Positions 1-10,439 of a stretch of 64,000 nt of DNA are shown piece by piece. Origin of the DNA: Bufo bufo. Its lineage: Eukaryota > Chordata > Amphibia > Anura > Bufonidae. How positions within the stretch are numbered: position 1 is the stretch's first letter; the number at the start of each line of letters is the position of its first letter. The DNA is taken from contig NC_053392.1 in NCBI RefSeq assembly GCF_905171765.1, forward strand, positions 110,442,465-110,506,464, written 5' to 3'. The notes under the pieces were generated by a model. That model worked only from the letters and a program-made list of their open reading frames with translations. It was not told the origin of the DNA and did not search any database. The translations under genes were made by a program, and so were the position numbers.

Positions 1-417
1 CCCGATTGAGATGCTGTGGCATGACCTCAAGAAAGCGATTCACACCAGACATCCCAAGAATATTGCTGAACTGAAACAGTTCTGTAAAGAGGAATGGTCA
101 AGAATTACTCCTGACCGTTGTGCACGTCTGATCTGCAACTACAGGAAACGTTTGGTTGAAGTTATTGCTGCCAAAGGAGGTTCAACCAGTTATTAAATCC
201 AAGGGTTCACATACTTTTTCCACCTGCACTGTGAATGTTTACATGGTGTGTTCAATAAAAACATGGTAACATTTAATTCTTTATGTGTTATTAGTTTAAG
301 CAGACTGTGATTGTCTATTGTTGTGACTTAGATGAAGATCTGATCACATTTTATGACCAATTTGTGCAGAAATCCATATCATTCCAAAGGGTTCACATAC
401 TTTTTCTTGCAACTGTA
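1..417 (+). mobile_element. Tc1/mariner-type transposon, 3' end (cut by window start)
   Basis: The window opens inside a Tc1-like DNA transposon. The end of the transposase frame is followed by about 220 bp of AT-rich 3' sequence, then a terminal stretch reading CCAAAGGGTTCACATAC up to AACTGTA at about 417. The same 'AAGGGTTCACATACTTTTTC' phrase occurs near 201 and near 387, giving the internal and terminal direct repeats typical of Tc1 terminal regions. Insertion of this family is at TA, and the element runs straight into a TA microsatellite, so the exact last base cannot be fixed. The 5' part lies outside the window. Confidence 0.8.
2..196 (+). pseudogene. Tc1/mariner transposase, C-terminal fragment
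   Basis: The frame enters from the left edge and ends at a stop at 194-196. It encodes about 64 residues with the C-terminal signature of Tc1-like DDE transposases: PIEMLWHDLKKAI (the 'N/S-P-I-E-x-L-W' block that contains the last catalytic acidic residue), then ELKQFCKEEW, and a closing RLVEVIAAKGGSTSY tail. The enzyme would cut and paste the element at TA dinucleotides in the nucleus. The visible part has no stop or frameshift, but whether the gene is intact upstream cannot be seen. The family is clear; activity is unknown. Confidence 0.85.
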
Positions 418-456
418 TATATATTTATATAGATATATATATATATATATATATTT
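415..456. repeat. (TA)n microsatellite
   Basis: An alternating TA tract with a few interruptions directly abuts the Tc1 end. TA-rich targets are expected for Tc1 insertion, and such tracts also expand by slippage. Confidence 0.9.
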
Positions 457-1045
457 AAACACACAGCGCAATAGCGATTTCGGATGTAACCAGCTGATTT
501 CGTACAAGTGACGGACTGAACCATCACTGGGTCTGCAGAAGAAGCCTGATGGCTAGCCTCCTTCCTACGGACAATGGAAACCCACTCTGACCAATTTGGG
601 TTAGAGGGTACTATAAACCATGATTTTTTGGTTGAGTTTATAGGCCACATCTTTCCTATTCCCCATTAAAGTTGCATGGTCTGAATCCATAAACGCAATA
701 AGGGTTAACTCTGCACTGAGACTCCCAATGAATGTGTTAGTTTATTTGTCCCTTTGTTCTAATGTGTTAGTGATGGGATTAAGAAGTAGCAGACTCTGGT
801 GTAGAGAAATAGATCATCCTATGATACACTGAGGAGATAATCCCATCCTATGGGTCTCCTCTCGCCCTATTGTTTCATCAAGACACTGTGGAGGGGATGT
901 CTGTTTTCATGCTGTTAATTTTTGATTGAGTTATGCAGCATAACGCTGGCAGCTACTGCAATTATATATGGATCCCTCCATATTGGAATTTCTTGATATT
1001 TAAAGTTAAGATTTCTGAGTTGTTTCTCTAAAATCTGAACATTCT
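457..1045. other. Unassigned intergenic sequence
   Basis: No recognisable gene, RNA or repeat boundary is seen. Short open frames here lack family motifs. Composition is unremarkable. Confidence 0.5.
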
Positions 1046-1321
1046 GTGATCCCAGAAGTTCCTGTTCCCTCCATTCGGAGAAGTCCATCGGCAGGGGGCG
1101 TGGAGGTGGTGGAGGTTGAGGAGGAAGAGGAGGAAGAGGAGGAGGAGGCCGGACCCTCCCAGCCTATTGAGCCACCCCCACCAGATGTGGGAGAAGTTAA
1201 AACATTGGAGGTGGAAAGTGCTGTACCCTCCAGCACCACCCCATCAGCACCGCCCCATCTCAGGAGGAGGAAGAGGAGGAGATCGCCAGCCCCCACCAGG
1301 AGGGTAAATATGTGCACATAG
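1046..1321 (+). CDS. Acidic/proline-rich ORF remnant, unrecognised
   Basis: A 91-codon frame reads a Pro/Ser start, a run of about 14 Glu residues, a proline block, and a basic RRRKRRR stretch. The GAG/GAGGAA-type codon run makes long open frames in several phases, so openness is weak evidence of coding. Low-complexity acidic linkers followed by a basic patch occur in the Myb/SANT-like second protein of Harbinger elements and in many nuclear proteins, but no SANT or other domain is visible. It may be one exon of a dead transposon gene or simply a GA-rich low-complexity tract. I do not recognise it. Confidence 0.2.
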   Translation: MIPEVPVPSIRRSPSAGGVEVVEVEEEEEEEEEEAGPSQPIEPPPPDVGEVKTLEVESAVPSSTTPSAPPHLRRRKRRRSPAPTRRVNMCT

Positions 1322-1599
1322 CAATATGATTAAGTATCCATAACATGTACATAAACATTAAAAGGGCCAACAATGAGGGGACAACATACACTCTAGTAAT
1401 ACAAAAAAAAAAAGAGCACTGGACATTAACTCTTTAATCTACATAAAAACCAATAACTTAACAAATAAATAATATTAAACTCTATTGAACTATCACTAAC
1501 TAACAAACAAAATAAAATTATGCTGTAGTGAAATATCACAAACTAATAAACTATATAATCATCATAAATATCATTAACTAACGTATTGAGATTTAAATC

Positions 1600-2310
1600 G
1601 TCAATGTGTATAAACAGACATATTTGGTACCGCCATGTCCATAACGACAGTCTCTATAAAAATATCATATGACCTAACACCTCAGGTGAACACTGTAAAA
1701 ATAAAAAAACACCAAGCTTGCAACACCAAGCTATCAAAAAAGGCATATGCCCCCCAAAATAGTACCAATCTGTCATTTCATTTGGCCAAAAATGAGCCCC
1801 TACCATTAGACAATCGCCGATTAAAAAAAATGATATGGCTCTCAAACTATGGAGACAGTAAAACATGAATTGATTTTGTTTCAACAATGCTTTTATTGTG
1901 TAAAATGGAAATAAGGAAACATATTAGCTCTTGCTGCATCTGTAACAACCAGCTGTATAAAAATATCACACAAAGTAACCCCTCAGGTGGACACCTTTCA
2001 AAACAAAAAATAAAAAATCTCAAAAAAGGCATTTTTTGACAACTTTTATCACAAAAAGGTGTAATAGGAAGGTGTAATAGGAAGTGATCAAAATGTCATA
2101 TGCACCACAAAATACCACAAATCAAAATGTCATCTCATCCAGAGCGAAGATGAGACCCTACATAAGACAGTGGCCCAAAAAATAATAATAATGGCTTTCA
2201 GAGTATTTTAAAATGCTTGTTTATGTAAAACTGAACCAAACAACCTAAAAACTAGACATATTTTTTATTGTAACAACCTGCTCTATAAAAATAGCCCATC
2301 ATCTAACCTT
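1600..2310. repeat. Degenerate ~300-bp tandem repeat, about 2.3 copies
   Basis: The phrase 'TATAAAAATATCA...GACCTAAC' followed by 'CCTCAGGTG(A/G)ACAC' starts near 1654, recurs near 1955, and begins again at about 2285 (TATAAAAATAGCCC). Each unit also contains matched phrases such as GTCATATGCACC/GGCATATGCCCC and AATGAGCCCCTAC/GATGAGACCCTAC. Periods are roughly 300 and 330 bp, with many substitutions. No protein is encoded. Similar sequence ('AAAAAGTGATCAAAAAGTC', 'AATGAGCCCCCACC') lies at 20070-20150 in the inner arm of the large inverted repeat, suggesting one dispersed family. Confidence 0.6.
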
Positions 2311-2324
2311 AGCGACGTTTCGAC

Positions 2325-3285
2325 TTAAAGGGTTTCTGTCACCCCATTAAACCGTTATTTTTTTTTTTCTTTACTAATAATCCCTATAGTGCGCTCTCAT
2401 GATACATAAGCAAATTAATCATTTTGGTTCAGTAGAATTTGCTAAAAATCGATTTTTAAAATATGCTAATTACCTTGCTACCAGCAAGTAGGGCGGCTAC
2501 TTGCTGGTAGCAGCCGCATCCTCCGATGGTAATGACGCCCCCTCGGCATGCTGATTGACAGGGCCAGGGAAGGGAATCGTTCTCTGCTGGCGCTGTTAGA
2601 ATTTGAAATCTCGCGCCTGCGCCGTACCTGGCTTCAATCGGCGCAGGCGCACTGAGAGGCGGCCGCTCGCTCGACCGCTCCATCCTCAATGCGCCTGCGT
2701 CGTTGGTGGTATAGTGTTAATAATTGTACTTTTAATAACAATTATTTATTGTTTTTTATGACCATTTCGTTGGTGGTTTTTGTGGCAGCATCCTTATTAC
2801 ATACATAACTTACCTGATTCGAGCATCCAGCGACATCATCCAGACTCTCCGCCTCCTTCCAGCGATGCCGGCGTCTTCTCTTCCGGGTGTATGCGATGAC
2901 GTCATCGACGCAGGCGCATTGAGGATGGAGCGGTCAAGCGAGCGGCCGCCTCTCAGTGCGCCTGCGCCGATTGAAGACAGATACGGCGCAGGCTCGAGAT
3001 TTCAAATTCTAACAGCGCCAGCAGAGAACGATTCCCTTCCCTGGCCCTGTCAATCAGCATGCCAAGGGGGCGTTATTACGATCGGAGGATGCGGCTGCTA
3101 CCAGCAAGTAGCCGCCCTACTTGCTGGTAGCAAGGTAATTAGCATATTTTTAAAATCGATTTTTAGCAAATTCTACTGAACCAAAATGATTAATTTGCTT
3201 ATGTATCATGAGATCGCACTATAGGGATTATTAGTAAAGAAAAAAAAACAAAAAACGGTTTAATGGGGTGACAGAAACCCTTTAA
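2325..3285. mobile_element. TTAA-flanked foldback MITE (T2/Kolobok-like), 961 bp
   Basis: A near-perfect inverted repeat: the left arm (2325-2702) is the reverse complement of the right arm (2906-3285), around a 203-bp loop. The ends read TTAAAGGGTTTCTGTCACC and its complement, so the outermost four bases are TTAA on both sides, as expected for a TTAA target duplication. The TTAAAGG start matches what is known of the amphibian T2 family of Kolobok-related MITEs. Each arm contains a smaller hairpin (CTACCAGCAAGTAG...CTACTTGCTGGTAG) near 2480-2510 and 3100-3130. No transposase is encoded, so it would depend on a partner element. Arms differ by only scattered substitutions, suggesting a fairly recent origin or gene conversion. 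Confidence 0.85.
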
Positions 3286-3326
3286 GGAAGTCTTTATCAA
3301 GCAGTGCTATAATGTACGTTATCATC

Positions 3327-3690
3327 CTTAACCCCTTAACGACGCTGTACATTCCCAGCGCAACTGGACGTGACTTAACGCCCAACGCCGTACATGTAGG
3401 AGGTATTAATATCTATTATAAAAGTAGAGACATTGAAATTTGGAAATTTGCTAATTTTTTCAAATTTTTAGTAAATTTGGTATTTGTTTATAAATATAAA
3501 TTAAATATTTTGACTCAATTTTACCATTGTCATGAAGTACAATATGTGACGAGAAAACAATGTCAGAATGGCCTGGATAAGTATAAGTGTTTCAAAGTTA
3601 TTACCACATAAAGTGACACATCTCTGATAAGCAAAAAATGGCCTTGGCACAAAGGAGAAAAATTGCCCAGTCTTTAAAGGTTTAATAGGA
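3327..3690. repeat. Decayed interspersed repeat with 'TTAACCCCTTAACGACG' start
   Basis: Begins with TTAACCCCTTAACGACGCTG near 3328 and ends near 3685 with a TTTAAAGGTTTAA phrase. The interior is AT-rich, with a GCGTTGGGCGTTAAG-like segment. Start and end suggest a TTAA-bounded non-coding element like the larger one at 9109-12000, but the ends are too decayed to prove a duplication. The small open frames inside have no motif. Confidence 0.35.
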
Positions 3691-3932
3691 ATTGCAAATA
3701 ATTGGAGGAGAGGCACTGCCAGGCCATGAAGGGGGTGCAGGAGATGCTCCTGCTATTGGAAAAGTTGCCTTAATTTTTTATATATTTTTTCTAATATATT
3801 ATATAAATAGTTTATACAGTTATAACGTGTATTTTGGTTTTTGTAATATTGCTCTGTTTTAGTGTAATAGCTCGGCCTAAATCAGCCAGAACTGAGAGCA
3901 GCCGGTAAATAAATGTCAAATACATATGTTTA

Positions 3933-4275
3933 ATGGTCCTTTTACACTTCCGTTATGGTTTTTCGGATCCGCAAATTGTGGATCCAAAAAACACGGACAA
4001 CAGCGATGTGTGTTCCGCATTTTCTGGACCGCACATGGCCACAACCATAACATAAATGTCTATTGTTAGTAAATGTTCTATTTTTTACCGGAGCCACGGT
4101 GCGGACCCATTCATTTTAAAATTTCAGCAAAATTGCTGAATGGATGCGGACCCATTTTACGGATGTGTGAATGGACCCTAAGGGTCCATTCACACGTCTG
4201 TAAAATGGGTCCGCATCCGTTCCGCAATTTAGCGAACGGTTGCAGACCCATTGATTTTCAATTCCAGTCAGCAAA
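3933..4275. mobile_element. Two MITE copies joined head to head
   Basis: Copy 1 (about 3935-4181) has ends GGTCCTTTTACACTTCCGT and, inverted, GGGTCCATTCACACATCCGT. Copy 2 begins at about 4182 with AGGGTCCATTCACACGTCTG and is cut off near 4275. Where they meet, TGTGAATGGACCCTAAGGGTCCATTCACA makes a palindrome whose arms continue into ACCCATTTTAC/GTAAAATGGGT. There is no coding content. Transposase class is not determinable from these ends. Confidence 0.55.
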
Positions 4276-4283
4276 ATTAGACC

Positions 4284-4560
4284 ATCACAGGATAAATATG
4301 TAAGTGTCGGCCAGTACAGGCCCCAAAAAGTAGCCAATAGGCGTTCACCTGATATCAAAGAACTTTGTATTCTGTGGCTGGAGGTACATTAGCCGTTCAC
4401 AGGATAAATATGTAACTGTAGGCCAGTACAGGCCCTAAAAATTAGCCAATAGGCGTTCACCTGACAGCTAAGAACTTTGTATTCTGTGGCTGGAGGTACA
4501 TTAGGCATTCACAGGATAAATAAGTAAGTGTCGGCCAGTACAAGACCCAAAAATTAGGCA
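4284..4560. repeat. 112-bp tandem repeat, ~2.4 copies
   Basis: 'GATAAATATG(T)AA' occurs at 4291, 4403 and (as GATAAATAAGTAA) 4515, an exact 112-bp spacing. Units share GGCCAGTACAGGCCC, AGCCAATAGGCGTTCACCTGA and TTTGTATTCTGTGGCTGGAGG. The array lies 3' of the minus-strand hAT transposase at 4722-7301 and may be part of that element's 3' region, since the other hAT elements in this window also carry such arrays. Confidence 0.75.
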
Positions 4561-4721
4561 TCCAACGGACATAAAAGGCCTTTTATGCCACTGTATTTAC
4601 CTAAGACAGGGACCATGATTTGTTCTGGGTGGTGGCGGATATTTTTGGGCTGTCATGAGGAATTTCAATCAAATATGGTCTACTTGTCACATGTATTGAA
4701 TTCCTCTAAGATCCATGCCTC

Positions 4722-7301
4722 ATTAATTTTTAGAAATGTGAGGTAGTCCACACTGTCGTGAGCTAGGCGAGTGCGCTTATTGGTCACGATCCCCCCTGCT
4801 GCGCTGAACGTCCTTTCAGACAGGACACTGGACGAGGGGCAAGCCAACAGTTCCATTGCAAATTGTGCCTGCTCTGGCCACCCAGTAGTTCAGGAGTTCA
4901 TCGCTTCTCAGAGCATCCACATCGGCCGTTAACCCGATGTAGTCGGACACCTGTCGGTCTAGGTGTTCCCTGAGGCTGGATCCGGAGGACAGCTGTCAAT
5001 GGTTTGGATGCAAGAATGATCTCATATCCGAAGTGACCAACACATCTTCAAACCGCCCTCTTCTTGCAGGCGCTGTTGGATTGGTACCTGCAACTGTTTC
5101 TCTGTGAGTGAAAATTCCTCTGCCAGCGCCCGCAAAAGCAAAATGCAGCATTTCTTTAAGCAAAGCCTGGAAGTGCTGCATTCTGACAGCCCTCTGTGAT
5201 GGTGGTAGCATTTCCGCCATTTCTTGTTTGTACCGGGGGTCTAAGTACGTTGCCACCCAGTACTGGTCCTTGCCCTTTATGCTTTTTATACGGGGGTCCC
5301 TCTTAAAACACTGGAGCCTGAAGGCCCCCATTTGCACTAAACTAGAAGCGGTGTAGTGGCCTGGCTCCTGCTCATCATCTAGGATAATGTCGTCCTCGTT
5401 CCCCTCCCCCCAGCCACGGACAACACCAGGGATCCCAGAAAGGTTTAAAGCATGCTCTTCTTGCTCCTCCTCCACCCCGGCACCATCCTCCTCCGACTCC
5501 TCTTTAGACTCCTGTTGTTGATTTGTCTCAGATGGAGTAGCCCCCCTTGGGAATTCATCCAGCATTGAGACTTCCTTATCTTCCCGGTCCTGCTCCTCGA
5601 CGGCTTGATCAATGACACAACGCAATGCACGCTCCAGAAAGAAGGCGTAAGGTACGATGTCACTAATGGCGCCCTGGCTGCGACTGACAGTTTGGTGTTC
5701 TCATCAAATGGCCACAGAAGTCTGCATGCATTGCGCATGAGCAGCCACTGGCGTGGTGAAAAAAAAACAAGCTCCCCAGAACCTGTCCTGCTGCAGAGTT
5801 CGTACAGGTAATCATTAACTGCACATTTCTGCTGGAGCAGCCTATCAAGCATATACAAGGTGGAGTTCCATTGCGTCGGGCAGTAACAAATCAGACCTCT
5901 GACGGGAAGTCACCGTTGAATGTCAACAAGGCGAGCCATGGCCGTGTAAGATCTTCTGAAATGGCCAGAGATTTTTCTGGCCTGCCGCAAGACGTCCTGG
6001 ACCCCGGGGTATTTGACAACAAATCGCTGCACGACTAAGTTCAGGATGTGTGCCATGCACAGCACGTGTGTCATTTTGCCCTGTTTCAACGCGCTCAGCA
6101 GATTGGCACCGTTGTCGCACACCATTTTACCAACTGTCAAATTGAATAAGGTTAGCCACTGAACGCAAAGCTAAAAGGAGTGCAGGACCAGTGTGGCTCT
6201 TGGCTTCCAGGCACAACAGACGCAGCACAGCATGGCAACATCTCACCTGGCATGTCAAATAGGTTCTGGGGATCTTGGGGGCGCAGTGGAAGAGACAGTA
6301 GCAGCGGAAAAGGAGGAGTCAGCCGAGGAGGAGAGGGAGGATGGAGTAGGAGGAGGAGAAGAAAAGCCAGGCCTGCATGCAATCCGTGGCGGTAACACCA
6401 AATTTACACGGGTGCCACAGTTTGCATGCTTGACGGACGTCAGAAGGTTCACCCAGTGGGCAGTAAAAGTTATGTACCTTCCCTGCCTGTGTTTGCTAGA
6501 CCACAGGTCTGTGGTCAGATGTATCTTGGCACTGACATTGTGTGCCAGAGATACATTCTCTTGCCGCTAAACGTGGCCATATAGCTCTAAGATGCCCTTC
6601 TGGGAGAAATATTTCCTTCCTGGGACCTTCCATTGCGGTGTTCCAATGGCCACAAATTTTCTAAAGGCCTCCGAGTTCACCAATTTATATGGCAGTAGTT
6701 GGCGGGCTAGCAGTTCCGACAAGCCAGCGGTCAACCATTGGGCAAGAGGGTTATCTGGCGTCATCATCTTTTTACGCTCGAACATTTGGGCCACGGAAGC
6801 CTGCCTTTTGCCAGATAAACGTGAGAACGGCACGGTGGAAGGTGGAGTGGAGGACAATTGGGAGGAGAGATGAGAAGGAGAAGGAAAAGAGGCTGGATGG
6901 TGAGTGCCTTGAGTGTGGCTTTGTGGGTTATGACTGCGTTGCTCCCACTGGGCTCGGTGATGGGAGGCCAGGTGCCTTATTAAGGCAGTCGTCCCTAGGT
7001 GAATGTTTGGCTTACCGCGACTTATGCTTTGACAGCAAAGGCTGCAGATGGCAACACTATTGTCAGCAGCGAACACGTTAAAAAAAGCCCACACTGCGGA
7101 GCCATGTGCCGGCGTCCTGGGAGCACCAGATGTGACCGTGCATGGTAGATGGCACGCTCCTGATACATTAGCAGTCTGCTTTTTGCCTCCTGTGCAATGT
7201 AAGTTCTGCCTGCTTCTCCTCCCTATCTGCTGCTCTGTCTCTCCCTCTGAACTCCCCTCCTCTTCCTCTCTTGTGGGCACCCACGTCATGTCTATCGACA
7301 C
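4722..7301 (-). pseudogene. hAT (ZBED-type) transposase, broken (hAT-A)
   Basis: Read on the minus strand this is a decayed hAT-superfamily transposase. N-terminal part (7301-6567, 244 codons): acidic EREEEEGSSEGE-like start, then a BED zinc finger with AVWAFFNVF, C-x2-C (CSLC) and H-x4-H (HLASHH), then the FERKKM and LVNSEAFRKF blocks. A stop follows at about 6569; beyond it the frame resumes with the first catalytic block, IHLTTDLWSSKHRQGRY (about 6470-6540). The second catalytic region appears near 6120-6030 (MVCDNGANLL, CMAHILNLVVQ), DQYWVATYLDPRYK near 5270-5220, and the C-terminal dimerisation block LLACPSSSVLSERTFS with GGIVTNKRTRLAHD at about 4745-4860. All hAT landmarks are present in order, but spread over several frames with stops, so it is a dead gene. 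A glutamate-rich linker (6295-6365 and 5450-5510) is typical of this group. Confidence 0.85.
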
Positions 7302-7344
7302 GTCATCATCGTCACCTTCACCACCATAACATTAGAGATCTCGG

Positions 7345-8336
7345 AGTAGGCCTGCATTTGAGCTGACCGTGTAAAACGTTATATGCGAGGGCCTGCAGTT
7401 GAGCTGACCCTGTAAAACATTATATGCGAGGGCCTGCAGGTGAGCTGACCTGTAATACAATATATATGCGAGGGCCTGCAGGTGAGCTGACACTGTAAAA
7501 CATTATATACAAGGGTCTGCAGTTGAACTGACACTGTAAAACATTATATGCGAGGGCCTGCAGTTGAGCTGACCTTGTAAAACGTTATATGCGAGGGCCT
7601 GCAGTTGAGCTGACCTTGTAAAACGTTATATGCGAGGGCCTGCAGTTGAGCTGACCCTGTAAAACATTATATGCGAGAGACTGCAGGTGAGCTGACCCTG
7701 TAAATCATTATATGCGAGGGCCTGCAGTTGAGCTGACCCTGTAAAACATTATATGCGAGAGACTGCAGGTGAGCTGACCCTGTAAATCATTATATGCGAG
7801 GGCCTGCAGGTGAGCTGACCCTGTAAAACATTAAATACAAGGGTCTGCTGGTGAGCTGACCCTGTAATAGATTATATGCGAGGGCCTTCAGTTGAACTGA
7901 CCCTGTAAAACATTATATGTGAGGATCTGCAGGTGATCTGACCCTGTAAAACATTATATACAAGGGCCTGCAGTTGAGCTGACCCTGTAAAACATTATAT
8001 ACAAGGATCTGCAGTTGAGCTGACCTTGTAAAACATTATATGCGAGGGTCTGCAGTTGAGCTGACCCATATAACATTATATGCTAGGGCCTGCAGGTGAG
8101 CTGACCCTGTAAATCATTACATACAAGGGTCTGCAGTTGAACTGACCCTGTAAAACATTATATGTGAGGATCTGCAGGTGATCTGACCCTGTAAAACATT
8201 ATATACAAGGGCCTGCAGTTGAGCTGACCCATAAAACATTATATGAGAGGGCCTGCAGTTGAGCTGACCCTGTAATACATTATATGCGAGGGCCTGCAGG
8301 TGAGCTGACCCTGTAAAAAATGATATGCAAGGGCAT
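7345..8336. repeat. 41-bp minisatellite, about 24 copies
   Basis: The unit reads approximately GCGAGGGCCTGCAGTTGAG followed by CTGACCCTGTAAAACATTATAT, with start points at 7385 and 7426 giving a 41-bp period. Variants alternate CAGTTGAG/CAGGTGAG and TGCGAGGGC/TACAAGGGT, and some neighbouring units appear as pairs (7670-7800), pointing to block duplication. It sits just upstream (5') of the hAT-A transposase. The same family reappears inside the hAT-B element at 45063-45560 and 46440-47095. Confidence 0.9.
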
Positions 8337-8429
8337 ATATGCGACGAATAAGCATGTTGATATGATGGAGGAGGAGGATGAGAAAAGGAAGATTTAACCA
8401 TATACCCTTGTTTGTGGTGTCTGTGGTGG

Positions 8430-8655
8430 ATTTTCCGTTCGCGAGCGGCGAACGCGAATTTCCGCAAATGTTCGCGAACGGGCGAACTGCCATAGACTTC
8501 AATAGACAGGCGAATTTTAAAACCCACAGGGACTCTTTCTGGCCACAATAGTGATGGAAAAGTTTTTTCAAGGGGACTAACACCTGGACTGTGGCATGCC
8601 GGAGGGGGATCCATGGCAAAACTCCCATGGAAAATTACGTAGTTGACACAGAGTG
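8430..8655. mobile_element. hAT subterminal region (hAT-D, left half)
   Basis: Contains the repeated CGCGAAC/GTTCGCG words that pack the subterminal regions of hAT elements here (GTTCGCGAGCGGCGAACGCG, ATGTTCGCGAACGGGCG), then a conserved non-coding stretch with CTGGCCACAATAGTGATGG and CATGCCGGAGGGGGATCC. The outermost bases that should read TAGAGATG are missing, so the edge is truncated or diverged near 8425. A compatible right end with GTTCGCCGG words and a proper CATCTCTA terminus lies at 35119-35392. Confidence 0.55.
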
Positions 8656-8659
8656 TGGT

Positions 8660-8890
8660 AAGTTAAATTCGCAATGCGATTAATATAACCTGTATTAATC
8701 ACATTGCGATTACAACTTAGATCTGAGTTCCTAATGGTTGTATTGCTAGAATTGACGAATATAGCACTATATTCTCAATCTTCGTTATATTCTAGCAATA
8801 CAACCATTAGGAACCCAGCTCTAAGTTGTAATCGCAATGCGATTAATATAACCTGTATTAATCGCATTGCGATTACAACTTAGATCCAGT
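8660..8890. repeat. Nested palindromes built on CGCAATGCGATTA words
   Basis: Segment 8713-8753 (AACTTAGATCTGAGTTCC, AATGGTTGTATTGCTAG) is the near-exact reverse complement of 8791-8829 (CTAGCAATACAACCATT, GGAACCCAGCTCTAAGTT), with a loop of about 37 bp. On both sides lies an imperfect palindrome TAATCGCAATGCGATTAAT/ATTAATCGCATTGCGATTA around ATAACCTGTAT. The same block in shorter form occurs at 35119-35165. No coding content. Confidence 0.75.
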
Positions 8891-9108
8891 GGCGTTGCGA
8901 GGGGGGTGCGGTGGGTACGGGCCTGTTAGCGCAATTCATGCGCTTCTCCTTCTTCTTTGTGTGGTGCCAAATCAATTAGAAGAATAAGTATGTGTACACC
9001 ATACTGCTTTATAATGAGACCAGACACACTAGGTGGTTTCATGAAAGCATCTTCTCATCTTCCCTGAGCCATGGTAGAAGAGAGACCCTTTATTCACATT
9101 ATATTGAC
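8891..9108. other. Unassigned segment starting with TGGCGTTGCGAGG
   Basis: The start TGGCGTTGCGAGGGGGGTGCGG is roughly the inverse of TACCGCACCGGGTGACACC...GCAACGCCA at 35082-35118. These could be the two ends of one element, but similarity is limited to about 10 terminal bases plus GGTGCGGT, and no target duplication is evident. Confidence 0.3.
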
Positions 9109-9539
9109 TTAACCTCCTCAGGACCGCCGTACGCAGGTTTGCTTCTTTGCGGCGGCCCTGCTCTTCTGGGTGGACGCGCCGGCTGGCAGGCGCGCGCGTT
9201 CACAGGATCGGAAGGTAAGAGAGTTGATCTCCAGCCTGCCAGCGGCGATCGTTCGCTGGCAGGCTGGAGATGTGATTTTTTTAACCCCTAACAGGTATAT
9301 TAGACGCTGTTTTGATAACAGCGTCTAATATACCTGCTACCTAGTCCTCTGGTGGTCCCCTTTGTTTGGATCGACCACCAGAGGACACAGGCAGCTCAGT
9401 AATATGTTGCACCAAGCACCACTACACTACACCCCCCCCTGTCACTTATTAACCCCTTATTCACCCTTGATCACCCTTGATCACCCCTGATCACCCCATA
9501 TAGACTCCCTGATCACCCCCCTGTCATTGATTACCCCCC

Positions 9540-10290
9540 TGTCATTGATCACCCCCCTGTAAAGCTCCATTCAGATGTCCGCATGATTTTTACGGATCCA
9601 CTGATAGATGGATCGGATCCGCAAAACGCATACGGACGTCTGAATAAAGCCTTACAGGGGCGTGATCAATGACTGTGGTGATCACCCCATATAGACTCCC
9701 TGATCACCCTCCTGTCATTGATTACCCCCCTGTAAGATCCATTCAGATGTCCGCATGATTTTTACGGATCCACTGATAGATGGATCGGATCTGCAAAACG
9801 CATACAGACGTCTGAATAAAGCCTTACAGGGGCGTGATCAATGACTGTGGTGATCACCCCATATAGACTCCCTGATCACCCTCCTGTCATTGATTACCCC
9901 CCTGTAAGATCCATTCAGATGTCCGCATGATTTTTACGGATCCACTGATAGATGGATCGGATCCGCAAAACGCATACGGACGTCTGAATAAAGCCTTACA
10001 GGGGCGTGATCAATGACTGTGGTGATCACCCCATATAGACTCCCTGATCACCCCCCTGTCATTGATTACCCCCCTGTCATTGATCACCCCCCCTGTCATT
10101 GATCACCCCCCCTGTCAGGCTGCATTCAGATGTCCGTATGATTTTTACGGATCCACGGATACATGGATCGGATCCGCAAAACACATACGGACATCTGAAT
10201 GGAGCCTTATAGGGGGGTGATCAATGACAGGGGGGTGATCACCCCATATAGACTCCCTGACCCCCCTGTCATTGATCAATCCCCTGTAAG
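9540..10290. repeat. ~172-bp tandem repeat with internal hairpin
   Basis: 'ACGGATCCACTGATAGATGG' recurs at 9591, 9764 and 9936 (172-173 bp), then diverged at 10147. Each unit contains an inverted pair ATTCAGATGTCCGCATGATT...AAACGCATACGGACGTCTGAAT and the words GATCACCCCATATAGACTCC and CCCCCCTGTCATTGATCACC. Confidence 0.8.
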
Positions 10291-10439
10291 GCTCCTTTCA
10301 GACATTTTTTTGGCCCAAGTTAGCGGAAATTATTATTTTTTTCTTACAAAGTCTCATATTCCACTAACTTGTGTCAAAAAATAAAATCTCACATGAACTC
10401 CCCATACCCCTCACGGAATCCAAATGCGTAAAAATTTTT

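Noticed and set aside
2456..3179. Two near-identical short frames on opposite strands
   Set aside because: They are the two arms of the foldback MITE read in opposite directions.
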